Shown one piece after another: positions 10,479-14,814 of a stretch of 14,814 nt of DNA (the stretch's first letter is position 1; each line of letters starts with the position of its first letter). The DNA lies in NCBI GenBank assembly GCA_025980355.1, contig JAICXR010000032.1:1-14814 (forward strand), written 5' to 3'. Under the pieces are notes generated by a model, which saw nothing but the letters and a program-made list of their open reading frames with translations, was not told the origin of the DNA and ran no database searches. Made by a program: the position numbers and the translations under genes. Origin of the DNA: Chloroflexota bacterium (GTDB lineage: Bacteria > Chloroflexota > UBA4733).

Positions 10479-13469
10479 TCAGGGCCGTACCAGCAAATCC
10501 TGCGCCAAATCCACGTGATCCGCGCCGGGCGCCAGGCCGGGGCCGGCGGCGGGGAGGCGGTCGCCGGTTTGCAGGGCATAGAGGCCGACCTGCACGTGAT
10601 AGGTCCCGGCGGGTAGCGTCGCCGGGAGCGCGAGGGTGTGCACGTCTGTGACCACCTGGCCCGGCTCCCAGGTGCTGGTCGGCTCGGCGGTGCTGCCCGG
10701 CGGCCCGTCCGCCTGCGCCACCATATTGCCCTTGGCGTCCACCAGGTGCAGGAACACCGTTTCGTCGGCACTCGGCAGGCCGCTCGCCTGCCAGTAGAGC
10801 GTCACCCGTACCGCCGTGCCGCGCGGTGCGGCCGCCGGGTCGAGGGCGTAGCCGGCCAGGCGGATGACGCCGCCGAAGCGAATGTCGGTCGGAAACGGCA
10901 TGGCCGGCAAGCCGGTCGCGCGCGGCAGCGCCACGACGGTGATCGGCGTGAGCGCCACCGCCTGGCCGGACGACGTGACGAGCGTCAACGTCGCCGGCCC
11001 GGTCGTCGCCCGGCCGTCGATATGCAGCAGATGGCGGTCGGCCAGGAGCGCGCCGGGCGGCCACCGGGCCGGCGGCAAGGCGGCGGCGAGTTCCGACGTA
11101 TCGACCGTGGCGACGGTGGCGCCGTTGGGAGCGCGCAGATGGAGCGGCGGCACCTGGGCAACCGGGCCATCGACCCGCCAGAAGAGGGTGGCGCCGAGGA
11201 CGTCATTCTGCTGCACGCTGGTGCGGTCGACGTTCCAGCCGACGAGACGCAGGCCGGGAGCGAGGGCCGCCGACGTGGCGTGCGGCAGCGCCGGCGCCGA
11301 CCCCGGCGCCGCACCGGCCGCGGCGATCGCCGCGGCCGGGCTGATCGTCAGGCTGCCGGCCGTCGCCGGTGCGCCGAGCTGCTTACCGTCGGCGATGCCG
11401 AGCAGACGCACCCGTACGTCGTACCCGCCCGGCGGCAGATAGGCCGGCAAGGGCAAGTCGATGTTATCGAGGAAGGCAAGGCGGCCGGCGTCGCCGGAGT
11501 GCCAGTAGCCGGCCGGATAACTGACGGCGTCGGTGGATGTCCAGACATAGCCGTCGTTGCCGGTCAACTCGAGGCGCATCAGCAACGGTTGCGCCGGCTC
11601 CTGCAGCAGGCGCCAGTCGAGGACGACGTGCGCGGAGGTGCCAGGGACGGCGCCCTGGACGGCCGCGCCGGTCAGTTCGGCCGCCGTCCCGAACGGCGCC
11701 GGCGTTTTCAGCGCCGGCGCCACCTGCCGCACCCAGGCCAGCATCGCGCTCGCTGACGGCCGAAAGAAGCGGAAGGTCCGGCCCTCGCCCGGCAGTTGGA
11801 CCTGGGCCACCTGGCTGCCGGCGAACCGGTCGCGCAACATCGTCGCCTCCCAGGAACGGTCGTCGGTGGTCAGGTAGAGCAGCGCCGGTCCGCTCGCGGC
11901 GTATTCCAAGATGCCGCGGTCGTCGGCGTAACGGGCCCCGGGGAACGCGCGGCTCAGCGTGGAATACAGCGTTTCATCGATGTCGTGGTCGTAGCCGCCG
12001 ACAACGACAAGCGTTCCCGCGGCGAGCGAGCGAGCCGTCGCCGTCAGCTTGAGCGTCGTCTGCAGCGGCAGGCCGTAGTCCGCGCCTTGCCAGAACTCCG
12101 GCAAGACGGCGAAGAAGGGGACGGCCAGGGCCAGTTGGCTCGCCACCAGGAGGCCGGTAGCGCCGGCGGCAAGGGCGGATGCGCGCAGGCGCCGGGACTG
12201 CCGGGCAAGGAGTCGGGCAACGGCCAGCACGCCGCAGCCCTCCAGGATATAGACGGCCGGCATGGCCACCACGAAATAGTAGGGGTGGATTTCGACCAGG
12301 TGGACCATCAAGCCCAGCGGCGGGATGAGGGCCCAGAGCAGCAGTGTCGCCCCGCGGGCGGCGGCTGCGCGGTCGCGGGCGCGACTGGCGCGGGCCACGC
12401 CAACGGCGGTGGCCACGCTGCCGATCACCAGCAAGGCGACGGCGAACCAGTCGATGATCGTGAACGGAAGGGCCGTGGCATCGAGCAGGCGGGAGCCCTG
12501 GGGGACGATCGACTGATACCCGCGGCCAGTCACCAGGTTGCCGAAGGCGAGCCAGCTCTGGAAGTCGACGCCGGGATGCCGGGCCTGTTGCCCCGCAACG
12601 CTCTTACCCAATGCCGGCAGGACCGTCGTGAGGATATAGGGGGCCATGGTCACGGCAAGCGTCGCCAGGCAGGCGATGATCCGGCGGATGCCGAACGCCC
12701 GGAAGAAGAACAGGAAGACCAGGAACAGCGTCACCACTTCGCCCATCGGCACGACGTGGGCCTGGAAGAAGGCGGAGAAGGCTAAGCCGCAGAGCACCGC
12801 CGGCAGGTAACGCCGGCCGCTGCGCCGCCAGGAGGGCGCCATACGCTCGGTCGGGAAGGCGATCATCTTAGAATCCGGGGCCGTGTCGTCAGCCGCCACC
12901 ATACGCGTCGTCGGCGTCCCTTTGCCTGTCGTAGAACTGCCCATGCCGAGCCAGCGGAACAAAAGCCAGAAGGCCAGGAGGGCGAGCGGCGCGTCGAAGG
13001 CCGTGATCCAGAGGCGGCGGGAGTACATCACCGCCCACGGATTCACCGCATACAGCGCGGTGGCGACCAGCGCCAGCGGCCGGTTCCAGGTGGTGCGGAC
13101 GACGTGGTAGCAGAGGGCGACGGACCCGACGTTGAGCAACGCCACCCAGACCTGGGCCACCAGCAGGCTGGAGGTGATGGCGAGCGGCAGCATGAGCAGC
13201 CACATCGCCACCGGCCCGTTATCAATCGGGATGGAGGAGATCAGGCCGTGCGCCTGCAGCCAGCCCTGGTGGAGCGCCTGCGTGGCGGCCGTCACCATAT
13301 CGTCGTCATCGCCGCGGTACTCGGCAAGGTTGAGCCGGTAGAGGCGCAGCAGCGCTGCCACAGCCACCACCGCCATCGGCAACAGCCGCCCAAGCCGCGC
13401 CCCACGCGCCGTAGCGTTGGCAACCGGTGGCGCGGACGGTGGATCGAGCACGGGAGGAGGAGTTAGCAC
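10479..13469 (-). CDS. GT-C fold (GT39/PMT-like) membrane glycosyltransferase with C-terminal beta modules
   Basis: This 996-residue protein probably transfers sugar from a polyprenyl-phosphate donor on the outer face of the membrane. After a proline-rich cytosolic N-terminus, the first membrane helix (31-45) leads to the acidic loop motif YRGDDDDM (51-58), the catalytic signature of GT-C enzymes. About eleven or twelve membrane segments follow to about residue 455, including NPWAVMYSRRLW (143-154) and VEIHPYYFVVAMPAVYIL (392-409). A hydrophilic insert rich in Thr, Ser and Asp (176-220) interrupts the helices. Residues about 470-996 are extracytoplasmic: an alpha/beta segment, then three related beta modules. 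The GTG start 13467-13469 lacks a clear RBS; ATG 13374-13376 (M32) is an alternative. It lies 48 bp after the partial hydrolase gene and 20 bp before the GH130 gene, so an operon is likely. Acceptor and sugar are unknown. Confidence 0.85.
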   Translation of the reverse strand: MLTPPPVLDPPSAPPVANATARGARLGRLLPMAVVAVAALLRLYRLNLAEYRGDDDDMVTAATQALHQGWLQAHGLISSIPIDNGPVAMWLLMLPLAITSSLLVAQVWVALLNVGSVALCYHVVRTTWNRPLALVATALYAVNPWAVMYSRRLWITAFDAPLALLAFWLLFRWLGMGSSTTGKGTPTTRMVAADDTAPDSKMIAFPTERMAPSWRRSGRRYLPAVLCGLAFSAFFQAHVVPMGEVVTLFLVFLFFFRAFGIRRIIACLATLAVTMAPYILTTVLPALGKSVAGQQARHPGVDFQSWLAFGNLVTGRGYQSIVPQGSRLLDATALPFTIIDWFAVALLVIGSVATAVGVARASRARDRAAAARGATLLLWALIPPLGLMVHLVEIHPYYFVVAMPAVYILEGCGVLAVARLLARQSRRLRASALAAGATGLLVASQLALAVPFFAVLPEFWQGADYGLPLQTTLKLTATARSLAAGTLVVVGGYDHDIDETLYSTLSRAFPGARYADDRGILEYAASGPALLYLTTDDRSWEATMLRDRFAGSQVAQVQLPGEGRTFRFFRPSASAMLAWVRQVAPALKTPAPFGTAAELTGAAVQGAVPGTSAHVVLDWRLLQEPAQPLLMRLELTGNDGYVWTSTDAVSYPAGYWHSGDAGRLAFLDNIDLPLPAYLPPGGYDVRVRLLGIADGKQLGAPATAGSLTISPAAAIAAAGAAPGSAPALPHATSAALAPGLRLVGWNVDRTSVQQNDVLGATLFWRVDGPVAQVPPLHLRAPNGATVATVDTSELAAALPPARWPPGALLADRHLLHIDGRATTGPATLTLVTSSGQAVALTPITVVALPRATGLPAMPFPTDIRFGGVIRLAGYALDPAAAPRGTAVRVTLYWQASGLPSADETVFLHLVDAKGNMVAQADGPPGSTAEPTSTWEPGQVVTDVHTLALPATLPAGTYHVQVGLYALQTGDRLPAAGPGLAPGADHVDLAQDLLVRP
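10497..11684 (-). repeat. Three related beta modules in the glycosyltransferase tail
   Basis: Residues about 596-710, 735-848 and 866-991 share one pattern: an opening like 'L-x-G-(Y/W/A)', then the strands VVLDWRLLQ, ATLFWRVDG and VTLYWQASG, a strand carrying L-x-L(R), a Gly-turn, and a P-P-G-x-Y/L type end (PPGGYDVRVRL, WPPGALLADRH, PAGTYHVQVGL). The third copy is the best preserved and carries LHLVDAKGNMVAQADGPP. Such modules are frequent on Chloroflexota envelope glycosyltransferases; a carbohydrate-holding role is inferred. Confidence 0.6.
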
Positions 13470-13517
13470 GACGGCGCCAATGCTACCACGGGGGGCGAGG
13501 CCGGCGGCGGCGAATCG

Positions 13518-14814
13518 TTACTGCAGCCCCAGATACTGGTCGCCCAGCAGCCCCAATTCCACTTCATAGGGCGTACCGTTAAACTCCGGGTGGTATTCGA
13601 AGCGGGCCCGCTGGAAGTATTGCACGGTGTGGGCATGCCCATCGGGGCCGACCTCCGGCAGTTCCTGGGAGATCGGATAGCCGAAGACCGTAATGCCGCC
13701 GTGCGTCTGGAAGAAGTGCAAGAAGCCGAAGCCGACCGAGTACCCGGTCTGGGGAAAGAAAACCAACGGCGGGGCGGACGGCGCCGGCGGCGCGCTAGGC
13801 TTCGCTGCCGGCTTCGCAGGCGTGGCGGTGGGAGCGGGCGCGCTCGGCGGCGGGTGGGCGAAGACTCGCCCGGCCGTCAGTTGTGTTCCGAGCAGGCGCA
13901 GTTCCACTTCATAGGGCGTTCCAGCATTCTCGCTGTGGTCTTCGAACATGTCCCGCTGGAACCACTGCACCAGCCGACCGTTCTGCTGGAACGCTTCGGT
14001 CCGGGGGTAGCCGAAGATCGTGAGGCCGCCGTTGCTCTCGAAGAAATTGCGGAAGACGCCGCTGACCGTGTGCCCGGTCTGCGGGAAATAGAGGGCGCCG
14101 CGTCCGGATGGCGGGGCAGCAACCGGTCGGAATGGCGCGTAGGCGCCCCCCTGGGCAAACGGGGCCGTGACGGGCGCTTCTTCGATGTAGTAGTCGCTAT
14201 TGGCGAACTCGGGGTGGGTACGCAGCTTCAGTTGCTGAAAGTCCTGACCCTGGGACCCATTGTGGAGGTCGTGGATATCGTCCGTCGGGTCCCCAAACCG
14301 GGCGGCGCCGCCGTGGGCGAGGACATAGGCCAGGAAGGTCGATCCGACAGTATGGCCAGTCTGCGGGAAGTACTGACTGCCGTCGGGTAGCGGTATGCCT
14401 TGGCCGATGCCGCTCTCGACAAGAAATGCCGGATTGCCACCGACGCGGCTGTTCTGCGGGCCTCCATCGTCGTTATGGGAGGCGGAGGCCGGCACGGGCA
14501 CGCCGATTGCCGGCTGGACGCCGGTGAGCGGAAGATTGACGGCGGTGCTCGCGCCGTTCTTATCGAACACCACCGCCGCGTTGCCGACCAGCGGCGCCGA
14601 CCCGGTCACCGGAGCGTTACCGGTGGCCCAGAAGAGCCACACCTTGTCCGCACCCTGGTCGTAACTGAGTGTGGCAAGGTAGGGCTGCTCGTGGTACTCC
14701 ACGCCGGTAGCGCCGGAGAACTCCCGGACGGCCGTCTGGAAGGCCTGGAAGGCGGGGCGCGGCGTGCCGTCGCTGTGCAACAGGCCCCACGGCCCACTCT
14801 GGTCGTTCGGGTCA
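13518..14814 (-). CDS. C-terminal part of a secreted glycoside hydrolase-like protein with FPQTGH repeats (5' end outside window)
   Basis: The frame is open through the right edge, so the N-terminus is missing; 431 residues are visible. The first ones (WGLLHSDGTPRPAFQAF, nt about 14735-14790) resemble the last helix of a glycoside hydrolase TIM barrel, where 'WGL-x-x-DGT/SPRPAY-x-A' is common. A small beta domain follows (DKVWLFWATGNAPVT… to NLPLTG), as in the C-terminal beta domains attached to such barrels. Then come three repeats of 65-80 residues that begin with FPQTGH/Y, contain GG(L/I)T-x-FGYP and end in GTPYEVEL-x-LLG. A Pro/Ala linker (nt about 13770-13855) separates the last two. The repeats are typical of exported Chloroflexota proteins and presumably bind or attach to the cell surface. 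The gene is first in the visible operon, 48 bp before the glycosyltransferase. Confidence 0.75.
   Translation of the reverse strand, partial: DPNDQSGPWGLLHSDGTPRPAFQAFQTAVREFSGATGVEYHEQPYLATLSYDQGADKVWLFWATGNAPVTGSAPLVGNAAVVFDKNGASTAVNLPLTGVQPAIGVPVPASASHNDDGGPQNSRVGGNPAFLVESGIGQGIPLPDGSQYFPQTGHTVGSTFLAYVLAHGGAARFGDPTDDIHDLHNGSQGQDFQQLKLRTHPEFANSDYYIEEAPVTAPFAQGGAYAPFRPVAAPPSGRGALYFPQTGHTVSGVFRNFFESNGGLTIFGYPRTEAFQQNGRLVQWFQRDMFEDHSENAGTPYEVELRLLGTQLTAGRVFAHPPPSAPAPTATPAKPAAKPSAPPAPSAPPLVFFPQTGYSVGFGFLHFFQTHGGITVFGYPISQELPEVGPDGHAHTVQYFQRARFEYHPEFNGTPYEVELGLLGDQYLGLQ
13524..13760 (-). repeat. FPQTGH repeat 3
   Basis: It begins FFPQTGYSVGFGFLHFF, with GGITVFGYPISQEL, QYFQRARFEYHPE and GTPYEVELGLLGDQYLG at the protein C-terminus. 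It is the closest to the consensus seen in other Chloroflexota proteins, as far as I recall it. Confidence 0.8.
13875..14090 (-). repeat. FPQTGH repeat 2
   Basis: It begins YFPQTGHTVSGVFRNFF, with GGLTIFGYPRTEAF, QWFQRDMFEDHSE and GTPYEVELRLLGTQL. It aligns along its whole length with repeat 3. Confidence 0.8.
14181..14372 (-). repeat. FPQTGH repeat 1 (diverged)
   Basis: It begins YFPQTGHTVGSTFLAYVLAHGG. The canonical FGYP is changed to FGDP, and the QYFQRARFEYHPE core is replaced by a sequence ending LRTHPEFANSDYYIEE. It is the least conserved of the three. Confidence 0.65.

Noticed and set aside
10459..11064. Upstream extension of the GH130 gene
   Set aside because: The frame is open but lies inside the glycosyltransferase coding sequence and reads as low-complexity Arg/Pro/Gly. 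A strong RBS precedes the ATG at 10458.
10638..11756. A 372-codon plus-strand frame inside the glycosyltransferase gene, with a similar antisense frame at 11796-12785
   Set aside because: Both encode Arg/Gly/Gln-rich sequence without recognisable domains and arise from the low stop-codon frequency of GC-rich DNA.

Overview
The window is about 65% G+C by eye and bacterial. It most likely comes from a Chloroflexota genome, near the Thermomicrobia/Sphaerobacter type. That placement is inference from three traits: a secreted protein with FPQTGH-type repeats, a GT-C glycosyltransferase with a tail of beta modules containing 'VTLYWQASG'-like strands, and a decaprenyl-phosphate phosphoribosyltransferase-like UbiA protein. 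Start codons are mixed ATG, GTG and TTG. I see no RNA genes, insertion sequences, phage genes or CRISPR array.

Layout, left to right. (1) 1-222: a short non-coding edge that may hold the 3' end of an incoming gene. (2) 223-3089, minus strand: a Tat/lipoprotein sugar-binding protein of an ABC importer and an enolase-superfamily (mandelate racemase-like) sugar-acid dehydratase, separated by 317 bp. (3) 3278-5684, plus strand: a UbiA-family phosphoribosyltransferase, an aldo/keto reductase of the fucose/threo-aldose dehydrogenase type, and coaD, which starts with TTG and overlaps the reductase by 11 bp. A perfect 17-bp hairpin closes this unit. (4) 5746-6777, minus: a Gfo/Idh/MocA oxidoreductase, divergent from (5) 6976-9335, plus: a VOC (glyoxalase-fold) protein, an isochorismatase-like cysteine hydrolase, an unrecognised 97-residue protein and an inositol-monophosphatase/histidinol-phosphatase-like enzyme. 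(6) 9307-14814, minus: an apparent operon of a partial secreted glycoside hydrolase with three FPQTGH repeats, a 996-residue GT39-like membrane glycosyltransferase and a GH130 mannoside phosphorylase-like enzyme. It converges on the phosphatase gene with a 29-bp tail overlap.

The left part reads as sugar and sugar-acid uptake and oxidation (binding protein, dehydratase, aldose dehydrogenase-like reductase, Gfo/Idh enzyme) interleaved with housekeeping (coaD, phosphatase). The right part reads as building and trimming an extracytoplasmic glycan: a lipid-sugar-dependent glycosyltransferase placed between a secreted hydrolase and a phosphorylase. The UbiA-like protein could supply a lipid-linked pentose precursor, but no partner epimerase is visible here.

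The most notable non-coding signals are a compound hairpin (8495-8541) whose distal arm covers the ribosome-binding region of the phosphatase gene, a set of inverted and direct repeats over a good promoter in the 6778-6975 divergent spacer, and several strong GC-rich hairpins without a U-tract at gene ends. I did not find a clearly new defence or mobile system. The glycan operon and the SD-masking hairpin are the best leads.
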